From Flavobacteriaceae bacterium (GTDB lineage: Bacteria; Bacteroidota; Bacteroidia; Flavobacteriales; Flavobacteriaceae): 64,000 bases of DNA. The DNA lies in NCBI GenBank assembly GCA_018608705.1, contig JABAZD010000028.1, positions 1-64,000 on the forward strand. Direction: 5' to 3'. The position numbers and the translations under genes are program-made. Below are positions 7,706 through 17,843 of this stretch, piece by piece; position 1 is the stretch's first letter; every line of letters begins with the position of its first letter. The notes under the pieces were generated by a model that saw only the letters and a list, made by a program, of their open reading frames with translations, was not told the DNA's origin and searched no databases.

Positions 7706-9853
7706 ATGGCAGTTTTAAATAAAATTAGACAACGCTCTATATTCTTGATCATTATTATCGCTCTCGCACTATTTTCATTTATAATTGGAGATATATTCTC
7801 AAATATGGGGGCTTCTGATAAGTCACAAAATGTAGTAGCTACGATAAATGGAAATGATATCGAAAGAGGAGCTTTTATGAACCAGGTTGAGAGTATTCAA
7901 CGTCAATCAGGAGGTTCTGTTACTAACACTCAAGCAATGAATCGTGTTTGGGATATAGAAGTTAGAAATAAAGTTATGCAATCCCAGTATGATGCAGTTG
8001 GTATTACTGTTGAAAGAGACTTTATGCGTCAATTGTTAAAACAAAATCTAGGTTCTTTTGAAGAATTTAAAAATGAAGCAGGTCTTTTTGATGAAAATAA
8101 GTTAAATGAGTTTATAATTAACCTAAAAGCTATTGCTCCAGAAACTACAACCTTAAATGGAAGCGCTGTCAATTATAAAGCTTGGACTGATTTTGAACAA
8201 ACGATTTCACAAACAGGCGTTCAGCAGACATATTTCAATCTTGTCAAAGCTGGTATGATTGGAACTTTAACGGAAGGTGAATTAGACTATCAGCTTGAAA
8301 ATGATAAAGTTGATTTGAAATACGTTCAAATCCCTTTCTCGTCTATACCGGACAGCGTTGTTAATGTAAATAAATCTGACATCAAGTCCTATATTAATAC
8401 TCATCCCAGTAAGTATGAAGTTGAAGCCTCAAGAGATTTGGTATATGTTCAGTTTAAGGAAGAAGCATCTTTAGAAGATGAACAGGCTATTCAATCTGAA
8501 CTAACGTCTCTTATCGATGACAAGTTAGAGTTTAACGAAGCCGCCAAGGCCAATGAGACTTTGATTGGATTTAGAAATACCAAAGATGTTCAATCTTTTG
8601 TTAATGCAAACTCATCTGTTAAGTATAATGATTCTTATCTTTTTGAGTCAAGCCTTCCAAAGACCGAAGTAGAAAAGATAAAAAGCTTAGGATTCAATGA
8701 AATACATGGACCTTATAAAGATGGTTCAACTTATAGAATATCAAAGTTAGTTGCTAAGAAAATGATATCTGATTCAGCAAAAGTTCGTCATATTTTAATT
8801 CCTTTTGTTGGTGGAACTCGCGCTGATGTTTCTGTTACTGCTACGGATGTTGAAGCCAAAACACAGGCAGATAGTATTTATAAAATACTCAAATCAAATA
8901 GATCAAATTTTAAAAGTTTATTAGAGCTTTCATCTGACAAGGTAAGTAATGAAAAAGATGGTGAAATTGAATTTGCATACACTGACGGATTTGCTGATGA
9001 ATTTAAAGCTTATTCATTTGAAAACCCCAAAGGAAGTTTAGGAGTTGTGAAAACAGACTTTGGATACCACGTGATTGAAATCTTAAGCCAAGGATCTAAA
9101 AAACAGGCCTACAAAATGGCAACTATCGTTCAAGAAATTGAGCCCTCAGTTCAAACAATTGACGATGTGTTTAAGAACAAGTCTAAATTTGAAATTGCGA
9201 TTGCTGATGCTGACTTTAATGAGGTAGCAACCCAAAGTAATTACAAAACAATGCCAGTAAGCAGTATTAAAATACTTGACGAATCAATCCCTGGAATTGG
9301 AATGCAAAGAGCAATTGTCAGATGGTCACATGAAGACGGAGTTGAAGTAGGTGACTTCAAAAGTTTTAATGTTTCAGGTGGTGGTTTTGTAGTTGCTAAA
9401 ATCACAGCAGTAAATAAAAAAGGATTAATGAATCTTGAGAAAGCTTCAGTTACAGCACTTCCGGAAATAAGAAAAGAAAAGAAAGCTACTATTATAAAGA
9501 ATCGCATTTCAGCAACTACTCTAGATGCGATTGCATCAGACGAGAATCAAACAGTGAAATCAGCTTTTGCAGTAAACATGAAGAACCCAACTCTTTCTGG
9601 AGCTGGTAGAGAACCATTGGTAATTGGAACAGCTTTTGGATTAAGTGAAGGAAATACTTCAAAACTAGTCATTGGTACTAATGGTGTTTACGCTGTTCAA
9701 TTAACTAAGTTCACTCCAGCTGATGAGCTACCTAATTACCAAGCAGCAGCCAACCGTGTAGGACTAGCAAAATCAAATGCAGTTAATACTAAGCTTTATG
9801 CAGCACTCAAAGACGCTGCTGATATTGAAGATAATAGAGCTACATTCTATTAG
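7706..9853 (+). CDS. PpiD/SurA-type peptidyl-prolyl isomerase, membrane anchored
   Basis: 715 aa periplasmic foldase anchored by one N-terminal helix (IFLIIIIALALFSFIIGDIF, about residues 12-31). It has a SurA-like chaperone N domain (NGNDIERGAFMNQVESIQRQ onward) and one parvulin domain near 355-460 (AKVRHILIPF ... GSLGVVKTDFGYHVIEIL). Likely helps newly exported outer-membrane proteins fold. It is followed by a strong bidirectional terminator. Confidence 0.88.
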   Translation: MAVLNKIRQRSIFLIIIIALALFSFIIGDIFSNMGASDKSQNVVATINGNDIERGAFMNQVESIQRQSGGSVTNTQAMNRVWDIEVRNKVMQSQYDAVGITVERDFMRQLLKQNLGSFEEFKNEAGLFDENKLNEFIINLKAIAPETTTLNGSAVNYKAWTDFEQTISQTGVQQTYFNLVKAGMIGTLTEGELDYQLENDKVDLKYVQIPFSSIPDSVVNVNKSDIKSYINTHPSKYEVEASRDLVYVQFKEEASLEDEQAIQSELTSLIDDKLEFNEAAKANETLIGFRNTKDVQSFVNANSSVKYNDSYLFESSLPKTEVEKIKSLGFNEIHGPYKDGSTYRISKLVAKKMISDSAKVRHILIPFVGGTRADVSVTATDVEAKTQADSIYKILKSNRSNFKSLLELSSDKVSNEKDGEIEFAYTDGFADEFKAYSFENPKGSLGVVKTDFGYHVIEILSQGSKKQAYKMATIVQEIEPSVQTIDDVFKNKSKFEIAIADADFNEVATQSNYKTMPVSSIKILDESIPGIGMQRAIVRWSHEDGVEVGDFKSFNVSGGGFVVAKITAVNKKGLMNLEKASVTALPEIRKEKKATIIKNRISATTLDAIASDENQTVKSAFAVNMKNPTLSGAGREPLVIGTAFGLSEGNTSKLVIGTNGVYAVQLTKFTPADELPNYQAAANRVGLAKSNAVNTKLYAALKDAADIEDNRATFY

Positions 9854-9870
9854 TGTTTGTTTCTAATAAA

Positions 9871-9903
9871 AAAAAGGGGTTCATAATTGAACCCCTTTTT
9901 TTT
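9871..9903. terminator. Bidirectional intrinsic terminator
   Basis: Perfect 13-bp stem AAAAAGGGGTTCA / TGAACCCCTTTTT with a 4-base TAAT loop, flanked by A-run and T-run on both sides. It lies between the convergent PpiD-like gene and GHMP kinase gene; the minus-strand stop codon (9902-9904) lies just at its edge, so it serves both. Confidence 0.92.
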
Positions 9904-10810
9904 ATAAAATCATTTCTGAAAAGGAAAGAATAGTTTGGTAGCCCTTTATTTTGAAATATTCCATTGAGCTTAAATCTCCAGTTGCTAAGAAAAAGTCGCC
10001 TCCCCAAGCACCTAAGCTTTTAATTTCTCCCTGATAATCCGAAAATAAAGATTGTTTCAATGTTGGTTCCTGCAGTAAAGATCCAATGTATGTTTCATGA
10101 GTTTCGATATTTTTTTTAAATATCTCTAAGTTCTGGCTATTTAATATCTCTAAAGTCAATTTGTTTAGTTTATTAAAATCAACTATTTTATATTTTGTAC
10201 TTTTTTTGTAAGCTTCAACTCCATCTCTACTATTTTGCTTTTTATTACGGTGAATAAAAAATAATTGGTTAGAGAATTTAGGTTTGAATTTTACCGGGCT
10301 TATTGATGGAATTCCTCTACTTAATTGGTATAAAATAGCAGTCTTATTCTGTGCGCATGCAATATCATATCCACTACCACCAAAGGTCAAGTTTAATAAC
10401 CTAAAAGCATCAACCCTGCCCCATTGGGCAAGATTATTAATAAGGGTGGAGGAGGAACCTAAACCCCAGTTTTCTGGAAACTCTAATTTGGAAGTTATTT
10501 TAAAGCCAGTCTTTCGCGTGAAAATATTTGGATTAAGTTGCTGTAATGACTCAAGAACTTGAAGCAATCTTAAGGCTATTTTAGAGTTGTCATTACAAGT
10601 TATTTTTAAAGCCTCCCCAATATTGAAATGAGTTTCAAACCAGATTTTTCCGCAGTTAGAAATACTTTTCCAATGAATTAAATTGCCTGAAGTAGATTCT
10701 ACTTTTAACTTTTGTCCAAATTTTGTTGGCAATGCAAGTGCTTGAGCACCGTCCAGAACAGCATACTCAGAAGTAATTAATAATTTACCATGGCTATAAA
10801 AGGTTTGCAT
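9902..10810 (-). CDS. GYDIA-family GHMP kinase (mevalonate-pathway kinase candidate)
   Basis: 302 aa. N-terminal GKLLITSEYAVLDGAQALALP (8-28) is the GHMP entry motif, GLGSSST (116-122) is the phosphate-binding loop, and GYDIACA (147-153) is the signature of the GYDIA family found in Bacteroidota. The start ATG overlaps the stop of HMG-CoA reductase (TGATG), so the two are coupled, which strongly suggests a mevalonate or phosphomevalonate kinase acting one or two steps after the reductase. The exact substrate cannot be read from sequence. Family knowledge and context support isoprenoid synthesis. Confidence 0.87.
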   Translation of the reverse strand: MQTFYSHGKLLITSEYAVLDGAQALALPTKFGQKLKVESTSGNLIHWKSISNCGKIWFETHFNIGEALKITCNDNSKIALRLLQVLESLQQLNPNIFTRKTGFKITSKLEFPENWGLGSSSTLINNLAQWGRVDAFRLLNLTFGGSGYDIACAQNKTAILYQLSRGIPSISPVKFKPKFSNQLFFIHRNKKQNSRDGVEAYKKSTKYKIVDFNKLNKLTLEILNSQNLEIFKKNIETHETYIGSLLQEPTLKQSLFSDYQGEIKSLGAWGGDFFLATGDLSSMEYFKIKGYQTILSFSEMIL

Positions 10811-12096
10811 CAGGCTCTGAGTATTTCTATGGCTTTTACTACGGCACTATGGGTGACAGTATTTGTTTTGAAGTAATCAATCAGATAGGATTTTTCTTTT
10901 TCAGTTGCTTCAAATTGATTCAAGATATTTAAAAGGTGCATTTTCATGTGTCCTTGCTGAATTCCAGTGGTAGTCAGAGATTTTATTGCAGCAAAATTTT
11001 GAGCTAACCCGGCGACAGCGACGATTTCCATCAACTCTTTAGCAGATGGATTCCCCAGTAGTTCCATTGCGGTTTTAACTAAAGGGTGTAACCCTGTTAA
11101 TCCACCAACAGTTCCAAGTGCTAATGGGATTTCAATCCAAAACTTAAAAAAACCATTTTCAATACTGGCATGTGTTAAGCTAGAATAACTTCCCGATCGT
11201 GCTGCATAGGCATGGACACCAGCTTCTACAGCTCTAAAATCATTCCCAGTTGCTAATACTACGGAATCTATACCATTCATAATCCCTTTGTTATGGGTTA
11301 CGGCTCTAAAAGGCTCTATTTCAGCAATTTGGACAGCTTGAATAAACTTTTCAGCAAATTCTTGTCCCGAATATTCCTCATTATTAACCAGATTCTCAAC
11401 CTTACAGCTAACTTCTGCGCGTACTAGACAATCAGGAACATAGTTAGATAAGATACTCATGACTATATGTATATTTACAGAATGCTTCTCAAGTGAGCTA
11501 GCGATTTGTTCCAGGCATGAGTTGATGAAGTTAGCACCCATGGCATCAATAGTCTCAAAAGACACATGTAATTGGTAATAGTCATTTAGTTTAGATGTTT
11601 TGTTAATCAGCTCAATATTTACTATGCCGCCTCCACGAGCTTCCATGTTTTTAGTTATTGATTTTGTGTCTTTGAGTAACTGAGGTTTAACTTTTTTAAA
11701 TAAGGCTTCTAACTCAGAAGTTTTACCATTAAACATAAAATGAACTTGACCTATTTTAGTGGTTGAAATAACTTTTGCCTTAAACCCACCTCTTTGCATC
11801 CAAAATTTAGCAGCATTACTAGCAGCAGCAACAACCGAACTCTCTTCAATAGTCATTGGAATGACCTTGATTTTATCGTTAATTAAAAAATTAGGCGCAA
11901 TTCCAAATGGAAGGTAGAAGTTCGAGATAGTATTCTCAGTAAATTCATCATGTAATTTTTGAAGAGCTAGATCAGAATTCCAATAACGTTCCAAATTTGC
12001 TTTGGCATTGGTATTACTTTGAAAATAATTGCTGATTAGCCAGTCAATTTTTTCAGCTTTTGTGAACTTTGAAAATCCAGAAACAGAATTTTGCAT
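10810..12096 (-). CDS. Hydroxymethylglutaryl-CoA reductase, class II
   Basis: Interconverts HMG-CoA and mevalonate. All four catalytic residues of the Pseudomonas mevalonii class II type are visible: Glu in IEESSVVAA (84/85), Lys270 in THNKGIMNGID, Asp286 in ATGNDFRAVEAG, and His383 in GIQQGHMKMH. Length 428 aa is typical. Databases often call this class degradative, but coupling with a GHMP kinase argues for a biosynthetic mevalonate pathway here. It is the first gene of a two-gene minus-strand operon. Confidence 0.94.
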   Translation of the reverse strand: MQNSVSGFSKFTKAEKIDWLISNYFQSNTNAKANLERYWNSDLALQKLHDEFTENTISNFYLPFGIAPNFLINDKIKVIPMTIEESSVVAAASNAAKFWMQRGGFKAKVISTTKIGQVHFMFNGKTSELEALFKKVKPQLLKDTKSITKNMEARGGGIVNIELINKTSKLNDYYQLHVSFETIDAMGANFINSCLEQIASSLEKHSVNIHIVMSILSNYVPDCLVRAEVSCKVENLVNNEEYSGQEFAEKFIQAVQIAEIEPFRAVTHNKGIMNGIDSVVLATGNDFRAVEAGVHAYAARSGSYSSLTHASIENGFFKFWIEIPLALGTVGGLTGLHPLVKTAMELLGNPSAKELMEIVAVAGLAQNFAAIKSLTTTGIQQGHMKMHLLNILNQFEATEKEKSYLIDYFKTNTVTHSAVVKAIEILRA

Positions 12097-12115
12097 GAAT
12101 AAATATTTTAAAAGA

Positions 12116-12123
12116 CAAAGATA
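12116..12123 (-). promoter_or_regulatory. Candidate -7 box of the HMG-CoA reductase operon
   Basis: TATCTTTG on the minus strand, 19 bases before the start codon, matches TAnnTTTG. I see no -33 element at normal spacing. Confidence 0.45.
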
Positions 12124-12246
12124 CTATTCTTCGATTTATTATGGAACTTCAATTATTTTTATTGCGTATTTATATGTAAATATCCACTGATTTCTCCTAT
12201 TTTTTTAGTAAACTTGACATATTATTACAGAGTAATTATATTTTTC

Positions 12247-14436
12247 ATGAAAACTCCTTTTATCTTTTTATTGAGTTGCTTTTTTATGTTCACGGCAACA
12301 TCTCAAAAAGACTCTTTTTCGCTGGCTCAAATATGGGATGGATCATTTAGAACACAAGGTCTTAATTCCCTCCATTCTATGAACAATGGAAAGCAATATT
12401 CGGTGTTGAATTTTGATAGATCAACAGGTTCAACATCAGTTGATCTGTATGATTACGTTACATTCTCAAAAGTTAAAGTCATAGCAACCTCCAAAACAAT
12501 GGAAGCTATTCCATATTTTACAAATTATACATTTAGCTCCAACGAACTTAAACTGATTTTGGAAACAAACACAGAATCAATATTTAGGCATTCTGTTTTG
12601 GGACACTACTATGTTTATGATATTGAATTGGATCAACTAAATATAATTTCTGAGAATAAAATTCAAGAACCTACATTTTCTCCTGATGGTACTAAAGTAG
12701 CTTTTGCTATGAATAACAACTTATTTATTAAAGATTTAATAACAGGTAAGACTAATCAAATTACTTTTGATGGTGAAAAGAATAGAGTTATTAATGGAAT
12801 TACTGATTGGGTTTACGAAGAAGAATTTGCTTTTGTGAGAGCTTTTGAATGGAATATCAATAGCAACAGAATTGCATTTATTCGATTTGATGAATCTGAT
12901 GTTCCAGAATTTTCAATGGATGTCTATGGAAAAGATCTATATCAAACACAAAATGTATTTAAGTATCCAAAAGCGGGTGAAAAAAATGCGAATGTGTCTT
13001 TACACTTTTATGATATTAACTCCGATCAAACGTCAATAGTTTCTCTTCCAAAGACCTATATTGATTTTTATATTCCAAGGATCAAATGGACCAACGACGC
13101 AGATTTACTTTCAGTACAATATCTGAACAGGCATCAAAATCAATTGGATTTATGGTTAATTAATCCAGTGAAAGTACAAGCTAATTTGGTTCTTTCAGAA
13201 ACTGACTTAGCATATGTTGATGTAACTGATAATCTTACGTTTTTACAAGACAATAGTTTTTTATGGACCAGCGAAAAAGATGGGTATAATCATCTTTACC
13301 ATTACTCAAAAAATGGTAAATTGAAAACCCAGATTACCAAAGGGGACTGGGAAGTAACAGCCTATTATGGATATAACGAATTTGATAACGTTATTTATTA
13401 TCAATCCGTTGAAAACGGATCGATTAATAGAGACGTTTATTCAGTTAAGCTGAATGGTAAAAGAAAAAAGCGTTTGACTACACAGGAAGGAACTAATGAC
13501 GCTTCTTTTAGCGCGGACTTCACATATTTTATCAAGACTTTTTCTAGTGCTAAAATTCCTACAAAATATACTTTAAACGATTCTAAAACAGGAAGATTAG
13601 TTAGAAACATCTTAGACAATTCAACACTTTTAAACAGTTTGAATAACTATAAGTATTCAAATAAAGAATTTAGTACAATAAATGTTAACGGTAATGAGCT
13701 TAATATGTGGATGCTGAAGCCAGTAGATTTTGATGCAACTAAAACGTATCCTCTTTTAATGTTTCAGTATTCAGGTCCAGGTTCGCAAGAAGTTGCTAAC
13801 AAATGGAACAATTCTAGGGATTATTGGCACCAATTTCTAACTCAACAAGGCTATATTGTGGCTTGTGTTGATGGACGAGGAACTGGATTTAAAGGATCTA
13901 ACTTTAAAAAATTAACCTACTTAAATTTAGTTAAATATGAAACAGAGGATCAAATTCAAGCTGCTAAACAAATAGGCAGTTTATCTTATATTGACAATAG
14001 TAGAATTGGAATTTGGGGGTGGAGTTTTGGAGGCCATATGAGCACAAACTGTTTGTTGAAAGGAAATAACGTCTTTAAAATGGCAATTGCAGTAGCTCCA
14101 GTTACTAGTTGGCGTTTCTATGATACAATTTACACAGAACGTTTTATGCGGACTCCACAAGAAAACCCTGGTGGCTATGATGATAATTCGCCATTTAATT
14201 ATCCAGAACTACTAAGAGGAGATTATCTTCTTGTTCATGGTTCAGGAGATGATAACGTTCATGTGCAACACACTATGCGTATGGTGGAAGCTCTTATTCA
14301 AGCCAATAAGCAATTTGATTGGTCTATTTATCCAGATAAAAATCATGGTATTTATGGTGGGAACACCACTATGCACTTGTATACCAAAATGACTAATTTT
14401 TTACATGAAAAATTAGGAGATAAACGAATAAATTAA
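12247..14436 (+). CDS. Dipeptidyl peptidase IV (S9B family)
   Basis: Secreted serine peptidase that removes X-Pro or X-Ala dipeptides from peptide N-termini. I choose ATG 12247 over the track's TTG at 12214 because it gives a clean signal peptide (MKTPFIFLLSCFFMFTATSQ). An eight-blade propeller domain fills the N-terminal two thirds and carries the dipeptide-anchoring Glu pair in VYEEEFAF. The alpha/beta hydrolase domain has catalytic Ser593 (GWSFGGH), Asp668 (GSGDDNVH) and His700 (DKNHGIYGG). It sits directly before two peptide transporters, so its products are probably imported. Confidence 0.93.
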   Translation: MKTPFIFLLSCFFMFTATSQKDSFSLAQIWDGSFRTQGLNSLHSMNNGKQYSVLNFDRSTGSTSVDLYDYVTFSKVKVIATSKTMEAIPYFTNYTFSSNELKLILETNTESIFRHSVLGHYYVYDIELDQLNIISENKIQEPTFSPDGTKVAFAMNNNLFIKDLITGKTNQITFDGEKNRVINGITDWVYEEEFAFVRAFEWNINSNRIAFIRFDESDVPEFSMDVYGKDLYQTQNVFKYPKAGEKNANVSLHFYDINSDQTSIVSLPKTYIDFYIPRIKWTNDADLLSVQYLNRHQNQLDLWLINPVKVQANLVLSETDLAYVDVTDNLTFLQDNSFLWTSEKDGYNHLYHYSKNGKLKTQITKGDWEVTAYYGYNEFDNVIYYQSVENGSINRDVYSVKLNGKRKKRLTTQEGTNDASFSADFTYFIKTFSSAKIPTKYTLNDSKTGRLVRNILDNSTLLNSLNNYKYSNKEFSTINVNGNELNMWMLKPVDFDATKTYPLLMFQYSGPGSQEVANKWNNSRDYWHQFLTQQGYIVACVDGRGTGFKGSNFKKLTYLNLVKYETEDQIQAAKQIGSLSYIDNSRIGIWGWSFGGHMSTNCLLKGNNVFKMAIAVAPVTSWRFYDTIYTERFMRTPQENPGGYDDNSPFNYPELLRGDYLLVHGSGDDNVHVQHTMRMVEALIQANKQFDWSIYPDKNHGIYGGNTTMHLYTKMTNFLHEKLGDKRIN

Positions 14437-14471
14437 ATTTATAAAATCAATTAATAATTAATGCTAATATA

Positions 14472-15995
14472 ATGTCAACAACAACTTCTACAACTCAAAA
14501 AGAATTATTTGGGCATCCTACAGGGCTTTATGTATTATTTTTCACTGAAATGTGGGAGCGGTTTTCTTATTATGGAATGCGCGCATTATTGGTTATTTAT
14601 ATGATAGCTGAAGCTTCTCATGCTGACGGTCCTGGATTGGGTTGGTCAAAGTTAGAAGCTTATCAACTTTATGGTTGGTATGTAATGTTAGTTTATGTGA
14701 TCTCCATCCCTGGTGGAATCTTAGCGGATAAGGTCCTAGGTCAGAGAAAAACTGTAATGCTTGGAGCTATTATTTTATGTTTAGGTCATGGGACTTTAGC
14801 CATAGAAGCTGAATGGGCATTTTTCACTGGTTTAAGTTTAATTATATTAGGAGTAGGTTGTTTAAAACCTAATATTTCAACTATGGTTGGAGGTTTGTAC
14901 AAAAAAGGTGATATACGTAGAGATAAAGGATTTAGTATTTTCTATATAGGTATTAATTTAGGATCATTATTAGCCACGTCGGTTATTGGACTGGTAGTCG
15001 CCAAATGGGGGTGGCATGCAGGCTTTGGATTAGCAGGTATTGCAATGTTATTTGGTTTATTGGTATATGTTTGGGGGCAAAAATACATTTCGCACGTGGG
15101 AAACAAACCAACAGTCGAAGAAAAGAAAAATGATGTTTCTCTTTGGAAGATATTTTCCAATATATTTAATTCTCCTTTTCAGCTCGCTGCACTAGTTGTT
15201 TTATTAGCATTGTCAATATACTCAGGTTTTACGTTTGAAGGAGTTGATCATTGGGGATATGGTGCTCTGTTTATATTCCTTTCTTTTGTGGTTGGTCTTT
15301 TAATGATGATTTTTAAAAGTTTAGAAACTCAAATCCTAAAAGATCGTTTCTTGGTGTTGTTACTTTCCTTTTTACTTGTAATTGTTTTTTGGGGAGCTTT
15401 TGAGCAAGCTGGTGGTTTAATGAGTGTATACACAGAAACAAAAACTGATAGAATATTATTCGGTTATTTAATACCCACGCCAATGTTCCAAGGTTTAAAT
15501 GCGGGGTTTATTATTTTACTTGCAGTTTGGGTTGCAAATATCTGGGCAAAACGTAAGTTGAAAAACAAAGAAGCTTCTTCTTTATTTAAAATGGCTACAG
15601 GTACAATAATTATGGGCTTAGGATTTGTGTTTATGATTTTAGCTGTTAGAGAATATGATGCTAATGGTAGTTCAGGTATGCAGTGGTTAGTTTTAGCATA
15701 TTTATTTCATACAATTGGAGAGCTTTGTTCGTCTCCCGTATCTTTGTCTTTTGTAACGAAGTTGGCTCCGGTTAAATATGCTTCACTTATGATGGGGCTT
15801 TATTTTGCAGCTACTGGGCTTGGAGGCAAAGTTGCTGGTATATTAGGTGAAAAATCAGAGGATTTTGGAGAGTATACTATTTTCTCAGGAATTGTAATTT
15901 TCACTGTAGTTTTTGGGTTATTAGTAATTGCACTACTAAAACCTCTAAAGCGTCTTACACATAACGTTGAAGAAAACGAAAGAATATTAGAATAA
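14472..15995 (+). CDS. POT-family proton-coupled peptide transporter
   Basis: 507 aa inner-membrane MFS protein taking up di- and tripeptides with protons. The family signature ExxER motif is in FTEMWERFSYYGMRALL near residue 25-41, and the second PTR2 signature region FSIFYIGINLGSLLA is present. About 12-14 hydrophobic helices are visible. It follows DPP IV by 35 bases and is followed by a paralogue, giving an import module for dipeptides released outside the cell. Confidence 0.92.
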   Translation: MSTTTSTTQKELFGHPTGLYVLFFTEMWERFSYYGMRALLVIYMIAEASHADGPGLGWSKLEAYQLYGWYVMLVYVISIPGGILADKVLGQRKTVMLGAIILCLGHGTLAIEAEWAFFTGLSLIILGVGCLKPNISTMVGGLYKKGDIRRDKGFSIFYIGINLGSLLATSVIGLVVAKWGWHAGFGLAGIAMLFGLLVYVWGQKYISHVGNKPTVEEKKNDVSLWKIFSNIFNSPFQLAALVVLLALSIYSGFTFEGVDHWGYGALFIFLSFVVGLLMMIFKSLETQILKDRFLVLLLSFLLVIVFWGAFEQAGGLMSVYTETKTDRILFGYLIPTPMFQGLNAGFIILLAVWVANIWAKRKLKNKEASSLFKMATGTIIMGLGFVFMILAVREYDANGSSGMQWLVLAYLFHTIGELCSSPVSLSFVTKLAPVKYASLMMGLYFAATGLGGKVAGILGEKSEDFGEYTIFSGIVIFTVVFGLLVIALLKPLKRLTHNVEENERILE

Positions 15996-16056
15996 ATTTT
16001 TATATAAACATCAATCCTATCGATTAATAAATAAGTAAATACTTAATTAAATAATT

Positions 16057-17805
16057 ATGACAACAGCAATTGAAAATATGTTTAAAGATAAAGTCTTAGG
16101 TCATCCAGCTGGGCTTTTTGTATTATTTTTTACTGAAATGTGGGAACGTTTTTCTTACTATGGAATGAGGGCTCTTCTGGTAATGTTTTTTACTGCTTCA
16201 CTATTAGATGGTGGTTGGGGCTGGCCACGAGAACATGCTTATGCTATTTTTGGAACTTATACTTCCCTAGTTTATTTATCTACTCTTTTGGGAGGTTACT
16301 TTGCTGATAAAAAAATAGGCTATCGTTATGCCGTGGTTATTGGAGCATTACTTATGACGCTGGGCCATGGAGCCATGGCTGTTGAAACTCCTTTTTTCAT
16401 TTACTTAGGTCTTACTTTACTAGTTTTTGGAAGTGGATTTTTTAAGCCAAATATGACATCTATTATTTCTGAAATGTACAAAGGTAAAGACGAGAAGAAA
16501 GATGGAGCTTACACTATCTTTTATATGGGAGTTAATGCTGGTGCTTTTTTAGGAATTCTTCTTTGTGGTTATCTAGGGGAACAAATTGGATGGCGCTGGG
16601 GTTTTGGCTTAGCAGGAATTTTCATGTTGTTTGGTTTACTTCAATTTTGGTTTGCTCAAAATATTTTTGGAGATATTGGAACCAAACCAATTAAACAAGA
16701 CAAAGCTGCTGTGGAATCAAGTTCTAATGAACCAAAACTAAATCCATTTTCGGAGCTACAGTTAGGATTGATAGCCATTGCTGGTGTTTTAGGAATTTCA
16801 TGGATTTTTAATGATCCAATCTCTAAAATATCAGAAGGGGCTTACAATCTATTTGATTTTAATATGTATGGAATGGAAGGCTCTAATGTCGCTATTCTAA
16901 CTGCCCTAGCTCTATTTGTTTTGTTATTAGTGATTCGAATACCTAAATACGATAGAATAACTCGAGATCGTATGTTAGCAGTAATGTTTTTCGCTTTCAT
17001 AACGATTTTCTTTTGGGCTATTTTTGAACAGGCACCTAGCTCATTAACTATATTTGCACGTGATTATACTCAACGAGTTCTTGAAGGAAATTCAGCTTTT
17101 ATATTTAAAATAGTAAATACTCTAATGACTATTATTCCATTAGGAATTATCACATGGGTCTTATGGTTATTATTTAAAAAAACTTTTTCAAAATATGCAC
17201 TTTCAAATATTTTCTTAGCTATTAGTTTTATTATAATTTGGACAATAGCAATTTGGATGTTGTCCGTAGAATTTGGGAAAGATATAGCAGAAGTTCCAGC
17301 TTCATGGTTTGGTGTTTTAAACTCCTTGTTTATTATAGCATTTGCTCCACTATTTTCTAAATGGTGGGAGAGTAAATACAATCCCAATGCAAACATGAAG
17401 TATGCCATTGGGATGGTATTATTGGGCATTGGAATGGCGTGTGTGGCTATTGGCGCATCTTCCATTGAACCAGGAGCTAAGACGGCATCAGTAAGTATGA
17501 TTTGGTTAATCTTAGTTTATTTCTTTCACACTATGGGAGAGCTTTGTATTTCGCCTGTAGCTTTATCTTATGTGAGTAAGTTGGTTCCCGGACGAATGAT
17601 TGCTATGATGTTTGGTATATGGTATTTAGCTGTTGCTATTGGAATGAAATTAGCAGGTGTTTTTGGAGAAGCTTCAGAAGGAATTGCTAAAGCGCAAGGC
17701 TTAAGTTACTTCTTTTGGGTATTAACAGCCGTAGCTGTTGGCTTAGGAATTATTTCAGCATTGTTATACCCTGTTATCAAAAAATTAATGCACGGAGTTC
17801 GTTAG
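16057..17805 (+). CDS. POT-family peptide transporter, second copy
   Basis: 582 aa paralogue of the preceding transporter; the N-termini are nearly alike (LGHPAGLFVLFFTEMWERFSYYGMRALL), including the ExxERF proton-coupling motif, plus FYMGVNAGAFLGI. It is about 75 residues longer, with extra length in the middle linker and helices (region around 215-270). The pair probably arose by tandem duplication and then diverged, perhaps with different substrate preferences. Confidence 0.92.
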   Translation: MTTAIENMFKDKVLGHPAGLFVLFFTEMWERFSYYGMRALLVMFFTASLLDGGWGWPREHAYAIFGTYTSLVYLSTLLGGYFADKKIGYRYAVVIGALLMTLGHGAMAVETPFFIYLGLTLLVFGSGFFKPNMTSIISEMYKGKDEKKDGAYTIFYMGVNAGAFLGILLCGYLGEQIGWRWGFGLAGIFMLFGLLQFWFAQNIFGDIGTKPIKQDKAAVESSSNEPKLNPFSELQLGLIAIAGVLGISWIFNDPISKISEGAYNLFDFNMYGMEGSNVAILTALALFVLLLVIRIPKYDRITRDRMLAVMFFAFITIFFWAIFEQAPSSLTIFARDYTQRVLEGNSAFIFKIVNTLMTIIPLGIITWVLWLLFKKTFSKYALSNIFLAISFIIIWTIAIWMLSVEFGKDIAEVPASWFGVLNSLFIIAFAPLFSKWWESKYNPNANMKYAIGMVLLGIGMACVAIGASSIEPGAKTASVSMIWLILVYFFHTMGELCISPVALSYVSKLVPGRMIAMMFGIWYLAVAIGMKLAGVFGEASEGIAKAQGLSYFFWVLTAVAVGLGIISALLYPVIKKLMHGVR

Positions 17806-17843
17806 TATAACCTACTACTTTGAATAAATAAAATTAATTAGTT

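Noticed and set aside
10284-10562. 92-aa plus-strand ORF inside the GHMP kinase
   Set aside because: Antisense to the GLGSSST and GYDIA motifs of the real gene.
17070-17465. 131-aa minus-strand ORF inside the second POT gene
   Set aside because: Shadow of membrane-helix codons; the sense frame is clearly the transporter.
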